From: Flavobacterium piscis
GTDB lineage: Bacteria > Bacteroidota > Bacteroidia > Flavobacteriales > Flavobacteriaceae
Assembly (NCBI RefSeq): GCF_001686925.1
Contig: NZ_LVEN01000044.1
Location: 124,001-188,000 of the forward strand
DNA length: 64,000 nucleotides
Direction: 5' to 3'
A model generated the notes under the pieces. The model was not told the DNA's origin, ran no database searches, and saw nothing but the letters and a program-made list of their open reading frames with translations. Of the stretch, positions 53,592 through 62,657 are shown piece after piece (position 1 is the first letter of the stretch; each line of letters opens with the position of its first letter). The translations under genes were made by a program, and so were the position numbers.

Positions 53592-55070
53592 ATGAGTAAG
53601 AACCTCACTACAAGATCAGAAGATTATTCGAAATGGTATAACGAGCTGGTTGTTAAAGCAGATCTAGCCGAAAATTCAGGCGTTAGAGGATGTATGGTTA
53701 TCAAACCTTACGGATATGCTATTTGGGAAAAAATGCAGGCTGAGTTAGATCGAATGTTTAAAGAAACAGGACATCAAAATGCGTACTTCCCTTTATTCGT
53801 GCCTAAAAGCATGTTTGAGGCTGAAGAAAAAAATGCAGAAGGATTTGCAAAAGAGTGTGCTATTGTAACACATTACAGATTGAAAAATGATCCGGATAGA
53901 CCCGGAAAACTAATGGTAGATCCAAATGCTAAATTAGAAGAAGAACTTATTGTTCGTCCTACCAGTGAAGCTATTATTTGGTCTACTTATAAAGGATGGG
54001 TACAATCGTATAGAGATTTACCTTTATTAATTAACCAATGGGCAAATGTGGTACGTTGGGAAATGCGTACACGTTTGTTTTTGAGAACTGCTGAATTTTT
54101 ATGGCAGGAAGGGCATACGGCACATGCTACAAAGGCAGAAGCATTAGAAGAGTCTGAAAAGATGATGAATGTGTATGCTGACTTTGCTGAAGGTTTTATG
54201 GCAATTCCGGTTGTAAAAGGTATAAAAACCGAAACGGAACGTTTTGCAGGTGCAGATGAAACGTATTGTATTGAAGCTTTAATGCAGGACGGAAAAGCAT
54301 TACAGGCTGGAACATCGCACTTTTTAGGACAAAATTTCGCAAAAGCTTTTGATGTAAAGTTTGCTAACGCCGAAGGAAAACAGGAACATGTATGGGGAAC
54401 TTCGTGGGGGGTTTCAACTCGTTTAATGGGAGCGTTGGTAATGACGCACTCAGATGATCAGGGATTAGTATTGCCTCCTAATTTAGCACCAATACAAGTT
54501 GTAATTGTTCCTATTTATAAAACCGATGAGCAATTGGCTGAAATTACAACTGCGGTTAATGATTTAACTGCTAAATTGAAAAAGTTGAAAATTTCAGTTA
54601 AATACGATGACAGAACAACTCAAAAACCAGGATTCAAATTTGCTGAATGGGAATTAAAAGGTGTTCCTGTTCGAATTGCTGTTGGACCAAAAGATTTAGA
54701 AAACGGAACTTTTGAGGTAGCAAGACGTGATACATTGACAAAAGAGACGGTTTCCGGAGAAGGAATTGTTACTTATATAAATGACTTATTGGAGCAAATT
54801 CAGGCAGATTTATTTAACAAGGCATTAGAGTATCGTGATACTCATATTACGGAAGTAAATAGTTTTGAGGAATTTAAAGAAATTTTAGACGGTAAAGGTG
54901 GGTTTGTATCTGCACATTGGGACGGAACTGCTGCCACCGAAGAGAAGATAAAAGATTTGACAAAAGCGACAATTCGTTGTATTCCTTTGGATAGCAAAGA
55001 AGAGGCGGGAACCTGTGTGTTTACTGGTAATCCTTCTTCAAAAAGAGTGCTGTTTGCCAAGGCGTATTAA
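53592..55070 (+). CDS. proS: Prolyl-tRNA synthetase, archaeal/eukaryotic type
   Basis: A 492-residue class II synthetase charging tRNA-Pro. It has the short form without a YbaK-like insertion. Motifs are YSKWYNELVVKADLAENSGVRG, FPLFVPKSMF, RPTSEAIIWSTYKGWVQSYRDLP, motif 2 with TAEFLWQEGHTAHAT, FAGADETYCIEA, ALQAGTSHFLGQNFAKAFDV, motif 3 near GTSWGVSTRLMGALVM, then the anticodon-binding domain and a C-terminal zinc-type domain ending in KRVLFAKAY. The gene is divergent from the lipoprotein unit. Confidence 0.96.
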   Translation: MSKNLTTRSEDYSKWYNELVVKADLAENSGVRGCMVIKPYGYAIWEKMQAELDRMFKETGHQNAYFPLFVPKSMFEAEEKNAEGFAKECAIVTHYRLKNDPDRPGKLMVDPNAKLEEELIVRPTSEAIIWSTYKGWVQSYRDLPLLINQWANVVRWEMRTRLFLRTAEFLWQEGHTAHATKAEALEESEKMMNVYADFAEGFMAIPVVKGIKTETERFAGADETYCIEALMQDGKALQAGTSHFLGQNFAKAFDVKFANAEGKQEHVWGTSWGVSTRLMGALVMTHSDDQGLVLPPNLAPIQVVIVPIYKTDEQLAEITTAVNDLTAKLKKLKISVKYDDRTTQKPGFKFAEWELKGVPVRIAVGPKDLENGTFEVARRDTLTKETVSGEGIVTYINDLLEQIQADLFNKALEYRDTHITEVNSFEEFKEILDGKGGFVSAHWDGTAATEEKIKDLTKATIRCIPLDSKEEAGTCVFTGNPSSKRVLFAKAY

Positions 55071-55098
55071 TTTTTTTTAATTTTTTTCGCATCAGGTA

Positions 55099-55128
55099 TT
55101 GTACATCTTAAAAATAGTTGTATTTTTG
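55099..55128 (+). promoter_or_regulatory. Promoter of the tRNA-Glu cluster
   Basis: TTG (55099-55101), 19-base spacer, TATTTTTG (55121-55128): a full match to TTG-N17-23-TAnnTTTG, ending 19 bases before the first tRNA. Confidence 0.8.
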
Positions 55129-55147
55129 CATCCGCATTAGAGAAGCA

Positions 55148-55219
55148 GGCCCGTTCGTCTATCGGTTAGGACGCATGGTTTTCATCCATGTAAGAGCGGT
55201 TCGATTCCGCTACGGGCTA
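55148..55219 (+). tRNA. tRNA-Glu (TTC), copy 1
   Basis: A 72-base cloverleaf: acceptor GGCCCGT / ACGGGCT with one G-U pair, anticodon stem CATGG / CCATG around loop TTTTCAT (anticodon TTC), T arm AGCGG-TTCGATT-CCGCT. CCA is not encoded. Confidence 0.95.
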
Positions 55220-55263
55220 CTACTTTTTTCGCGAATTGTTCTTGAAATACTGAGAATTAAAAT

Positions 55264-55335
55264 GGCCCGTTCGTCTATCGGTTAGGACGCATGGTTTTCA
55301 TCCATGTAAGAGCGGTTCGATTCCGCTACGGGCTA
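55264..55335 (+). tRNA. tRNA-Glu (TTC), copy 2
   Basis: Same sequence as copy 1 by reading, 44 bases downstream, same anticodon TTC. Likely a recent duplication with joint transcription from the promoter at 55099. Confidence 0.95.
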
Positions 55336-55379
55336 CAATAATACCTCTATTTAAATATAGAAAAACTTAGAAGAATACT

Positions 55380-55451
55380 GGTCTGTTCGTCTAGGGGTTA
55401 GGACTCCAGGCTTTCGTCCTGGTAACAGGGGTTCGATTCCCTTACAGACTA
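55380..55451 (+). tRNA. tRNA-Glu (TTC), divergent copy 3
   Basis: A 72-base cloverleaf with acceptor GGTCTGT / ACAGACT, anticodon stem CCAGG / CCTGG around loop CTTTCGT (anticodon TTC), and T arm AGGGG-TTCGATT-CCCTT. Same anticodon as the first two but a different body, with G in place of A at position 37. Confidence 0.88.
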
Positions 55452-55606
55452 CTAAAATTAGTTGTGAATAAGTTTTGTAAAATAAGGATTGGTGTCTCGA
55501 TTTTTATTTTATTAGTTAAAACCAAAGTGATTGTTTTGCAATTGTGGGAGGTTTTTCTTTTTTAGCTAGTATTTATAATAATTATTACATCTAAAATTAA
55601 AACAAA

Positions 55607-55858
55607 ATGGCAAATCATAAGTCAGCATTAAAAAGAATCAGAAGTAACGAAAAAAGAAGAGTTCTTAACAGATACCAACACAAAACTACTCGTAACGCGA
55701 TTAAAGCATTAAGAATAGCTACGGATAAAGCTGACGCTACTTCAAAATTATCAACTGTAATCTCTATGATTGATAAATTAGCGAAAAAGAACATTATTCA
55801 TGATAATAAAGCTTCTAACTTGAAGTCTAAATTAACTAAGCATGTTGCTAAATTGTAA
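55607..55858 (+). CDS. rpsT: Ribosomal protein S20
   Basis: The 83-residue S20 protein of the 30S subunit, a three-helix bundle on 16S rRNA. The start MANHKSALKRIRSNEKRR and the KHKTTRNAIKALR-type second helix are typical, and length matches. The Lys/Arg-rich composition is normal. It is followed at once by a strong hairpin terminator. The tRNA-Glu genes precede it; co-transcription is possible but not evident. Confidence 0.97.
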   Translation: MANHKSALKRIRSNEKRRVLNRYQHKTTRNAIKALRIATDKADATSKLSTVISMIDKLAKKNIIHDNKASNLKSKLTKHVAKL

Positions 55859-55883
55859 TTAATTACAATTTCCTAAAATATAT

Positions 55884-55910
55884 AAAAGTCCTCTTTAGAG
55901 GACTTTTTTT
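55884..55910 (+). terminator. Terminator of rpsT
   Basis: AAAGTCCTC / GAGGACTTT stem with a 4-base loop, followed by a T run. Confidence 0.85.
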
Positions 55911-55942
55911 GTTTGTACAAAAATGGAAAATTCAAAAAAAAT

Positions 55943-55990
55943 AAATTCCAAATCCCAATAGCTATATAAGTTGGGATTTGGAATTTTTTA
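55943..55990. repeat. AAATTCCAAATCCCAA inverted repeat
   Basis: A 16-bp stem, AAATTCCAAATCCCAA with TTGGGATTTGGAATTT, and a 12-base loop, then T residues. A related arm forms the typA terminator at 60154. It may terminate transcription from both rpsT and the convergent regulator. Confidence 0.75.
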
Positions 55991-56046
55991 GTTAGAATTT
56001 AGTTCTGCCTGTTGGAATCTGGGATTTTAAATATTGGAAATTTATT

Positions 56047-56451
56047 TTAAAGATCCATTTTCTTTTTAAGATATTCCAGCATTGGCTGTGTAATAGGTTT
56101 TGAAAGGAAATCGATAATGATGGGGTATTTTTTTGCTTTGGCCAAATCTTCGGGGTCAATTGTAGAAGAAAGTACAATGACACGTGCGCTATTGAATTCG
56201 GTATAATCTGAAGAGGTAAAATAATCCAGAAATTCCCATCCGCCCATTACAGGCATGTTTAAGTCTAAAAAAATTAATTCAGGTTTGCTTGCTTTGTTTT
56301 TGTTGTATTTTAAAGTATTAAAATGATGCAATGCTTCCTCGCCGTTTTGAGCAGTGATAATTTCTTTTGAAAATGAAGATTTTGAAATTACTTTTTTGCA
56401 TAGCATTAACGTGATCGGATCGTCGTCGATGCATAAAATTTGCTCGAGCAT
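56047..56451 (-). CDS. Single-domain response regulator
   Basis: A 134-residue receiver-only protein: acidic pocket DDD at 9-11 (LCIDDDPI), phospho-acceptor Asp 63 in FLDLNMPVMGG, Ser in VLSSTID and Lys in FLSKPI. No output domain. It follows the PAS histidine kinase gene by 5 bases and is its likely partner, passing phosphate to other proteins (inference). Confidence 0.92.
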   Translation of the reverse strand: MLEQILCIDDDPITLMLCKKVISKSSFSKEIITAQNGEEALHHFNTLKYNKNKASKPELIFLDLNMPVMGGWEFLDYFTSSDYTEFNSARVIVLSSTIDPEDLAKAKKYPIIIDFLSKPITQPMLEYLKKKMDL

Positions 56452-56456
56452 ATGAT

Positions 56457-58166
56457 TTAATTTTTAAATGTTATTGTAAATGATGTTCCTTTATTAACTT
56501 CGCTTTCGATGCTTATTGTTCCTCCCATTGTTTCTACCTGCGATTTTACTAAGTAAAGCCCCAAACCTTTGCTGTCGGGATAATTGTGGAATCTCTGATA
56601 CAATCCGAAGACTTTGTCGCCATTTCTTTCCAGATCAATTCCAATTCCGTTGTCTTTAAAAGTTAAAACTGCTTTATTGTCTACTTGTTCGGCAGTGATG
56701 GAAATCTTCAGCTTTCTGTTTTCTGATTTGTATTTTATCGAATTCGTCAGCAAATTAAGTAAAATACTTTCAATGTAAGCTTTGTTTGTATTTAATAACG
56801 GAACTCTTTCGAATTTGAGTTTGATAATAGGTTTGTGTAATTCGATTTGAAAAGACAATTGGCTAAAGACGTTTTCGAAAACTTCTTTTAAGGAGACTTC
56901 TTCTTTTTGCATTGAAGGATTGTCTTTGATGATAATAACTTTTACTAAATCATTGATGGTTTCGTTTAATAAATGAGTTGATTTTGTAAAACCGGAAAGA
57001 ATTTCCCTGAGTTCAGGATTTTCTACAGGGGTATCTTCTATTAGGTTAAGAAGTCCTATTAAATTAGATAATGGGGCTCGGAGGTTGTGCGACGTAATAT
57101 AGGAGAATTGTTTTAGGTCTTTGTTGTTTTGAGTTAATTCACGAATAAGATGTTCTTTTTCTGTTTCTAATTTTTTCTCATCGGTGATATCTCTTTGAAT
57201 AGAGATCCAGTGTGAGATGTTTTCTTCACTGTTGAAAATTGGAATCATTGAAAAGCGGACCCAATACTCTTCTTTTTTCTTAGTATAACTAATAGTTTCT
57301 ATTAGGCACTCTTCTTTGTTTTTTATGGCTGTTAATAATTTTTTTAATTCTTCTGAATCTGATTTTGGTCCTTTGAAGATGTTTGGCGATTTGCCAATTA
57401 TTTCATGAGAAAGGTATCCGGACATTTGCGAAAATGCAGGATTGACATATACTATTTTAGGAATTCTGCGATCTCCTGAGTTGGCTTCTGTAATTAGAAT
57501 AGAATCTTTGGATTGCGTGATTACGGTTTCTAACAGTTTTAGTCGTTGTTCTTCTTCTTTTTGTTTGGTGATATCCTGGATTGCCCCAATCATTCTTATG
57601 GCTCTTCCGTTTTCATCTTTCAACAAAAAACCTCTGTCAAGAACATATTTATAAGTTCCGTCTGCGCATTTAAATCGGTATTGATCTTGCCATTTTTCGG
57701 TTTTTTGTTCGATAAACGAGTATAATTTAATAGACATTCGTATGCTGTCTTCAGGATGTATTTTGTCAAACCACCATTTTGATGTTTTTCCCACTTCTGC
57801 CGGATTGTATCCAAAAACACTTTCAATTCCTTTGTTCCAGTTAATGCTGTCTTCCTGAATTTTCCAATCCCAAATAGTGTCGCTTGTCGCTTTTGCAACA
57901 ATGTCATATTTTTCGTTCGATTCTTTGATTTCTTCGTTTGTTCTCTTTAATTTTTCGAAAACAGAAATATTTTTCTTTTCATTTTTTGCTAATATATACC
58001 TGAAAATAAACCCCGTAGCTAATATAAAAATGATGTCTTTTACAAAGAATAAATAAAAATATTCTATTTTAGAAAAGTACGAAGTAAGTATTTTATGACA
58101 GAGAATTGCCATAATTAGCGATATGATAACGTAAACTAGAGTAATTTGGAGAGTTTTACTTTTCAT
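56457..58166 (-). CDS. PAS-domain sensor histidine kinase
   Basis: A 569-residue kinase. Two membrane helices (about 8-28 and 36-60) are followed by a coiled coil, PAS 1 (about 85-202, IWDWKIQEDSINWNKGIE...IHPED), PAS 2 (about 205-330, with VNPAFSQMSGYLSHEIIGKS), then an H box FSYITSHNLRAPLSNL (His 360) and an HATPase domain (LLTNSIKYKS, DNGIGIDL, GLGLYLVKSQ). PAS 2 looks like a LOV fold but has no Cys at the flavin-linking position. The signal is unknown. The gene is paired with the receiver gene downstream. Confidence 0.92.
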   Translation of the reverse strand: MKSKTLQITLVYVIISLIMAILCHKILTSYFSKIEYFYLFFVKDIIFILATGFIFRYILAKNEKKNISVFEKLKRTNEEIKESNEKYDIVAKATSDTIWDWKIQEDSINWNKGIESVFGYNPAEVGKTSKWWFDKIHPEDSIRMSIKLYSFIEQKTEKWQDQYRFKCADGTYKYVLDRGFLLKDENGRAIRMIGAIQDITKQKEEEQRLKLLETVITQSKDSILITEANSGDRRIPKIVYVNPAFSQMSGYLSHEIIGKSPNIFKGPKSDSEELKKLLTAIKNKEECLIETISYTKKKEEYWVRFSMIPIFNSEENISHWISIQRDITDEKKLETEKEHLIRELTQNNKDLKQFSYITSHNLRAPLSNLIGLLNLIEDTPVENPELREILSGFTKSTHLLNETINDLVKVIIIKDNPSMQKEEVSLKEVFENVFSQLSFQIELHKPIIKLKFERVPLLNTNKAYIESILLNLLTNSIKYKSENRKLKISITAEQVDNKAVLTFKDNGIGIDLERNGDKVFGLYQRFHNYPDSKGLGLYLVKSQVETMGGTISIESEVNKGTSFTITFKN

Positions 58167-58170
58167 TACT

Positions 58171-58202
58171 CAAATATAGTTAAATTAACTATAATTAAAC
58201 AA
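58171..58202 (-). promoter_or_regulatory. Promoter of the PAS kinase operon
   Basis: Minus-strand TTG (58202-58200), 21-base spacer, TATATTTG (58178-58171). It lies only 4 bases before the predicted ATG, so the transcript would start at or near the start codon. Confidence 0.6.
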
Positions 58203-58307
58203 CAACGAAAGTTCATTTTGGGGCTTAAATTTACATTGTTTTAACGAACTAATTACTTGTCTATACGCAAACTATCGCAGAAACGTTTTTTATATCAAAA
58301 TAAAGTG

Positions 58308-58315
58308 TACCTTTG
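58308..58315 (+). promoter_or_regulatory. -7 box of typA
   Basis: TACCTTTG matches TAnnTTTG and is followed by CACCC, a common flavobacterial context; 19 bases before the ATG. Confidence 0.55.
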
Positions 58316-58334
58316 CACCCATTAAAAATCACAG

Positions 58335-60131
58335 ATGGAATCTATTAGAAACATTGCAATTATTGCCCACGTCGATCACGGTAAAACCACTTTGGTTGAT
58401 AAAATTATGTATCACTGTCAATTATTTCGTGACAACGAAAACACAGGTGATTTAATTCTTGATAATAACGATTTAGAGCGTGAGAGAGGTATTACTATTA
58501 CTTCAAAAAACGTATCAGTTCAATATAAAGGAACAAAAATCAATATTATCGATACTCCTGGCCACGCCGATTTTGGAGGAGAAGTAGAACGTGTATTAAA
58601 CATGGCCGATGGTGTATGTTTGCTAGTTGATGCTTTTGAAGGTCCAATGCCACAAACGCGTTTTGTATTGCAAAAAGCGATTGACCTTGGTTTAAAACCT
58701 TGTGTAGTTATCAATAAAGTTGATAAAGAAAACTGTACTCCTGAAGAAGTTCATGAGAAAGTTTTTGACTTAATGTTTGAATTAGGTGCTTCTGAAGAGC
58801 AATTAGATTTTCCAACTGTTTATGGTTCTGCTAAAAACAACTGGATGTCTGAAGATTTCAGAAACCAAACTGACAACATTGAGCCTTTATTAGACATGGT
58901 AATCAAAAATGTACCGGCTCCTAAAGTTTCTGAAGGAACTCCGCAAATGTTGATTACATCTTTAGATTTCTCTGCATTTACAGGTCGTATCGCTATTGGT
59001 CGTCTTGAAAGAGGTGTATTGACAGAAGGTATGCCAATTTCTTTGGTAAAAAGAGATGGTAAAGTTATAAAATCACGTATTAAAGAATTACATACTTTTG
59101 AAGGTTTAGGCCGTAAAAAAGTGACAGAAGTAATTGCTGGAGATATTTGTGCTATTATTGGAGTTGAAGGTTTTGAAATTGGTGATACTATTGCTGATAT
59201 CGATAATCCTGAAGCTTTACAAACTATCGCAATTGATGAGCCAACAATGAGTATGTTGTTTACAATTAACGATTCACCTTTCTTTGGTAAAGAAGGTAAA
59301 TTTGTAACATCTCGTCATATTAGAGAAAGATTGACAAAAGAATTAGAGAAAAACTTAGCGATGAAGTTAGGTGAAACTGATTCTGCTGATAAATTCATGG
59401 TTTTTGGTCGTGGTGTACTTCACTTATCTGTTCTTATTGAAACAATGAGAAGAGAAGGGTATGAGTTGCAAATCGGTCAGCCACAAGTTATCATCAAAGA
59501 AATTGATGGTAAAAAATGTGAGCCAATTGAGGAATTGACAATCGACTTACCAGAAAACCTTTCAGGTAGAGCAGTAGAATTCGTTACAATGCGTAAAGGA
59601 GAAATGCTTTCTATGGAAACTAAAGGGGAACGTATGATTGTAAAATTTAATATTCCATCTCGTGGAATTATTGGATTACGTAACCAATTGCTTACTGCAA
59701 CAGCTGGTGAGGCTATTATGGCACACCGTTTTATTGGATATGAGCCTTACAAAGGAGAAATTGCCGGACGTAACAAAGGTTCATTGATTTCTATGGAAAA
59801 AGGAAAAGCTATTCCTTATTCTATCGATAAATTGCAAGATCGTGGTAAGTTTTTTGTTGAACCAAATGCTGAAATTTATGAAGGTCAGGTAATTGGAGAA
59901 AACTCTCGTGCTGATGATATGTGTGTTAACGTAACGAAAGAGAAAAAACAATCTAACGTTCGTTCTTCTGGAAATGATGAAAAAGCAAGAATCATCCCGC
60001 CAATTATTTTCTCTCTTGAAGAAGCTTTAGAGTACATTCAAAAAGATGAATATGTAGAGGTTACACCAAAATCTATTCGTTTGAGAAAAATCTATTTGAC
60101 AGAAACTGATAGAAAAAGATTTAAATTCTAA
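58335..60131 (+). CDS. typA: Translational GTPase TypA/BipA
   Basis: A 598-residue ribosome-associated GTPase that aids assembly and stress tolerance. G motifs are AHVDHGKTTL (about 11), RGITITS, DTPGHADFGGEVERVL and INKVDKENC, followed by the EF-G-like domains and the BipA-specific C-terminal end (VEVTPKSIRLRKIYL). Length is standard. It has its own -7 box and ends at a hairpin terminator. Confidence 0.96.
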   Translation: MESIRNIAIIAHVDHGKTTLVDKIMYHCQLFRDNENTGDLILDNNDLERERGITITSKNVSVQYKGTKINIIDTPGHADFGGEVERVLNMADGVCLLVDAFEGPMPQTRFVLQKAIDLGLKPCVVINKVDKENCTPEEVHEKVFDLMFELGASEEQLDFPTVYGSAKNNWMSEDFRNQTDNIEPLLDMVIKNVPAPKVSEGTPQMLITSLDFSAFTGRIAIGRLERGVLTEGMPISLVKRDGKVIKSRIKELHTFEGLGRKKVTEVIAGDICAIIGVEGFEIGDTIADIDNPEALQTIAIDEPTMSMLFTINDSPFFGKEGKFVTSRHIRERLTKELEKNLAMKLGETDSADKFMVFGRGVLHLSVLIETMRREGYELQIGQPQVIIKEIDGKKCEPIEELTIDLPENLSGRAVEFVTMRKGEMLSMETKGERMIVKFNIPSRGIIGLRNQLLTATAGEAIMAHRFIGYEPYKGEIAGRNKGSLISMEKGKAIPYSIDKLQDRGKFFVEPNAEIYEGQVIGENSRADDMCVNVTKEKKQSNVRSSGNDEKARIIPPIIFSLEEALEYIQKDEYVEVTPKSIRLRKIYLTETDRKRFKF

Positions 60132-60153
60132 AAGATTTAAATTTCAATATAAA

Positions 60154-60192
60154 AAATCCCAAATTCCAATTAAGGAGTTTGGGATTTTTTTA
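60154..60192 (+). terminator. Terminator of typA
   Basis: A 14-bp stem AAATCCCAAATTCC / GGAGTTTGGGATTT with one G-U pair and a 6-base loop, then T residues. Related to the inverted repeat at 55943. Confidence 0.85.
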
Positions 60193-60290
60193 TTCTAACT
60201 GGAATTTATAATTTTTAGTTGAGGTTTAAATTTCTTAGAATTTTCAAGTATTGGAATTGGGAATTTTCAGATTGTAATTTGCTTTATTTT

Positions 60291-62642
60291 TTATCTCTTT
60301 AAACTAAAGTGACCTTTTACAATTTTACCATCAACAAATTGCAGTGTAAACCAATAATCATCTGCGGGTAATTGTTGACCATTATAAATTCCGGTCCATC
60401 CTGCACTGTTTTGATTCATTTGTTTTAGTAATTTTCCATAACGATCAAAGATGAAAATCTTGTAATCCGGAAGTGGATCAAAGTTGGTAATAAACCATAA
60501 ATCATTATATCCATCTCCGTTTGGGGTAAAGAATCTAGGGTAATCCAGAACATATAATAAAAATGAATTAGATAATCCACAGCCATTTTTATCTTTTGCA
60601 ATTGCATTGTAAATTCCCGGCTTAACACCAGTGAATAATGGATTGTCTTGAAAAATATTTCCTTCTAATGAGAATTCGTAATTACCAACTCCTGTATATT
60701 GTATTAAAACTGAATTATCGATTCCTGAAAAATCTTTAACAATAGCTTCAGTTATTAAAGCAGGCTCTGATAAAACCACTTTGAACTTCTTTGTTTTTTG
60801 GCAGCCATTTACATCTGTAACGACTACAGAGTAATCTCCCGCAGTGTTCACTTCAATAGAGGTATTGGTACTTCCGGTATTCCATAAATAACTCGCAAAA
60901 CCAGTGGTCACATCTAAAGTAATTTCTTCTCCTTTACACAAAATTTTTGTTTCCTCCTCAAAATTAGGAGGATCAAAAGTATTTACAATAAGCTCAATAG
61001 GTACAATATCAAAACAGTCAGCCCCGTTTGTAGCTTTAGCATAAATAATTTGGCTGAAAGCGACATTGTTTTTAAATATATTAGGTAATTTATTGGTTTC
61101 ATTCAACGCATCGTTAGTATTTAGATAATAATTAAATAATAATGTAGTAGGTAAGCCTGTTGAAACTTGGGGAGTAACTTCTTCAGCAAGATCAAACTGA
61201 TACAATCCGTCCTGGTTGTCATCTCCATCACAAGTTTCAATAGGGGCTTGATCTGGAATTGTAGTGCTCGAAATTTTTAATGTTACTTCGGCAATTGCAA
61301 AACATCCGTATTCATTTTCAATTCTTGCATAAACAATTTGATCAACGATTTTGTTCGTGTATTGCTCAGGATTTACAATAGGATTTGTTTTAGCTTTTGC
61401 ATCTGCCAATGATTCATAATATCCTTTATTTACTATTTCTGGAACATTATTTTTTACAATGTCATTAACTTTTGTGAGGTTGAAAACGGTAATTGCGTCA
61501 GTATCATCATCACATTGTAATAAAGAAGTATTGGCTGAAAGAATTTCCGGAGCATATTCAATCTTAATTCCTCCTGTCGATACACAAGTTGTACCTTTTA
61601 AAGTAGCCTCGACTTTATAGTTTCCTGCCGATTTAACATTGTATATAGAGTTTACCTCTCCAGGAATTTCTATATAATTATTCGTTGCATCTTCTTTAAG
61701 CCATTTAAAGTCATATTGGGTATTGTCTAATTGAGTGTTTAACGCAACAGTTTCTCCAAAGCATGCTGGATTATTGTTGGCGACAGTTCTGTCTGTTCCA
61801 AAATCAACTAGAGAAAGAAAACTTCCTCCTTGTATGAAAACGGCTGAGTTATATTCTCTGGTTGCATCATCAGCAATGACCAATTTTAGATGGTATTTTT
61901 TATTGGGAATTACCTGGGTTCTGGCATTCATTACTTTGGTTTGTCCGGCATAATTTATAGAACTAGTAACAGTATTATATCTCTCAAAAAAATCTTTGTT
62001 TTCTGCTGGACAACCTGGAGAAGATATTGTACCATCTGAATAAGGCTCTATCTCATTATGTACAGTTGTAGAAGAAACAGGTGTTGTACTATTGGGTAAT
62101 ACCGCTAAATTTTTGTAGTCCTCTGTACTTTCCGCTTCTTTTATTAAAAAAGCGAAGCCATCAGAATATATACAGGGATAATAAGTTTGGTACTCATTTG
62201 AAGCGAAAATATAATTAAAACTTATGGAGTTAGTTAATGCTACAAAGTCAAATTCTAAAACAGTAGATTGAGTACTTTGGTTAATATTTAGTGCCTTTTC
62301 TAAATCATCATCACCAGGCCACCCACTAGTTTGAATACCTTTTGAATTGGCTTCTATGTAAGGTCCCTTAGCATTTTTACTGGCTGATGTACTTAAAACT
62401 ATACCATTCGAAAAAGGAAAATCACTAGTTCCTGAATCGAATGAAGCGTAACTAGCTCCATTACTTGCTGGATTTCCAGAAGCCTGAACAGTGGCTATAT
62501 TTATGCAAGAACTATTTATTAATACATTTTTCACCAGTGATTCAGGCGTTTTTGTGTCATCTACAGTAATATTCTGCGCTTCTATCTTCGCAGATAGTAA
62601 GCAAATAACTAAAGAAAAAAAACAAATTTTAAAATAATTCAT
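60291..62642 (-). CDS. T9SS type B protein with choice-of-anchor L domain
   Basis: A 783-residue secreted protein: signal peptide ending IEAQ (about 23), a choice-of-anchor L domain (about 28-290, with FPFSNGIVLSTSAS, ISFNYIFASNEYQTYYPCIY and DGFAFLIKEA), several Ig/PKD-like segments (for example TGFASYLWNTGSTNTSIEVN) with conserved Cys, and a type B sorting domain (FFTPNGDGYNDLWF, IFIFDRYGKLLKQMN, DDYWFTLQF, GHFSLKR). Export by the type IX system and an adhesive surface role are inferred. No SprF/PorP-like gene is adjacent. The ABC permease gene begins just upstream on the same strand. Confidence 0.88.
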   Translation of the reverse strand: MNYFKICFFSLVICLLSAKIEAQNITVDDTKTPESLVKNVLINSSCINIATVQASGNPASNGASYASFDSGTSDFPFSNGIVLSTSASKNAKGPYIEANSKGIQTSGWPGDDDLEKALNINQSTQSTVLEFDFVALTNSISFNYIFASNEYQTYYPCIYSDGFAFLIKEAESTEDYKNLAVLPNSTTPVSSTTVHNEIEPYSDGTISSPGCPAENKDFFERYNTVTSSINYAGQTKVMNARTQVIPNKKYHLKLVIADDATREYNSAVFIQGGSFLSLVDFGTDRTVANNNPACFGETVALNTQLDNTQYDFKWLKEDATNNYIEIPGEVNSIYNVKSAGNYKVEATLKGTTCVSTGGIKIEYAPEILSANTSLLQCDDDTDAITVFNLTKVNDIVKNNVPEIVNKGYYESLADAKAKTNPIVNPEQYTNKIVDQIVYARIENEYGCFAIAEVTLKISSTTIPDQAPIETCDGDDNQDGLYQFDLAEEVTPQVSTGLPTTLLFNYYLNTNDALNETNKLPNIFKNNVAFSQIIYAKATNGADCFDIVPIELIVNTFDPPNFEEETKILCKGEEITLDVTTGFASYLWNTGSTNTSIEVNTAGDYSVVVTDVNGCQKTKKFKVVLSEPALITEAIVKDFSGIDNSVLIQYTGVGNYEFSLEGNIFQDNPLFTGVKPGIYNAIAKDKNGCGLSNSFLLYVLDYPRFFTPNGDGYNDLWFITNFDPLPDYKIFIFDRYGKLLKQMNQNSAGWTGIYNGQQLPADDYWFTLQFVDGKIVKGHFSLKR

Positions 62643-62657
62643 AGCCTGAAAAGTATA

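Larger units (their letters stand above)
55071..55606. other. tRNA-Glu cluster region, proS to rpsT
   Basis: The 536-base interval holds one strong promoter and three tRNA-Glu genes. The spacer from 55452 to 55606 has no clear promoter box that I can defend. Confidence 0.6.

Noticed and set aside
56457..58166. Blue-light (LOV) sensor reading of the second PAS domain
   Set aside because: The region GKSPNIFKGPKSD resembles a LOV loop but has no Cys where the flavin adduct would form, so light sensing is not claimed.
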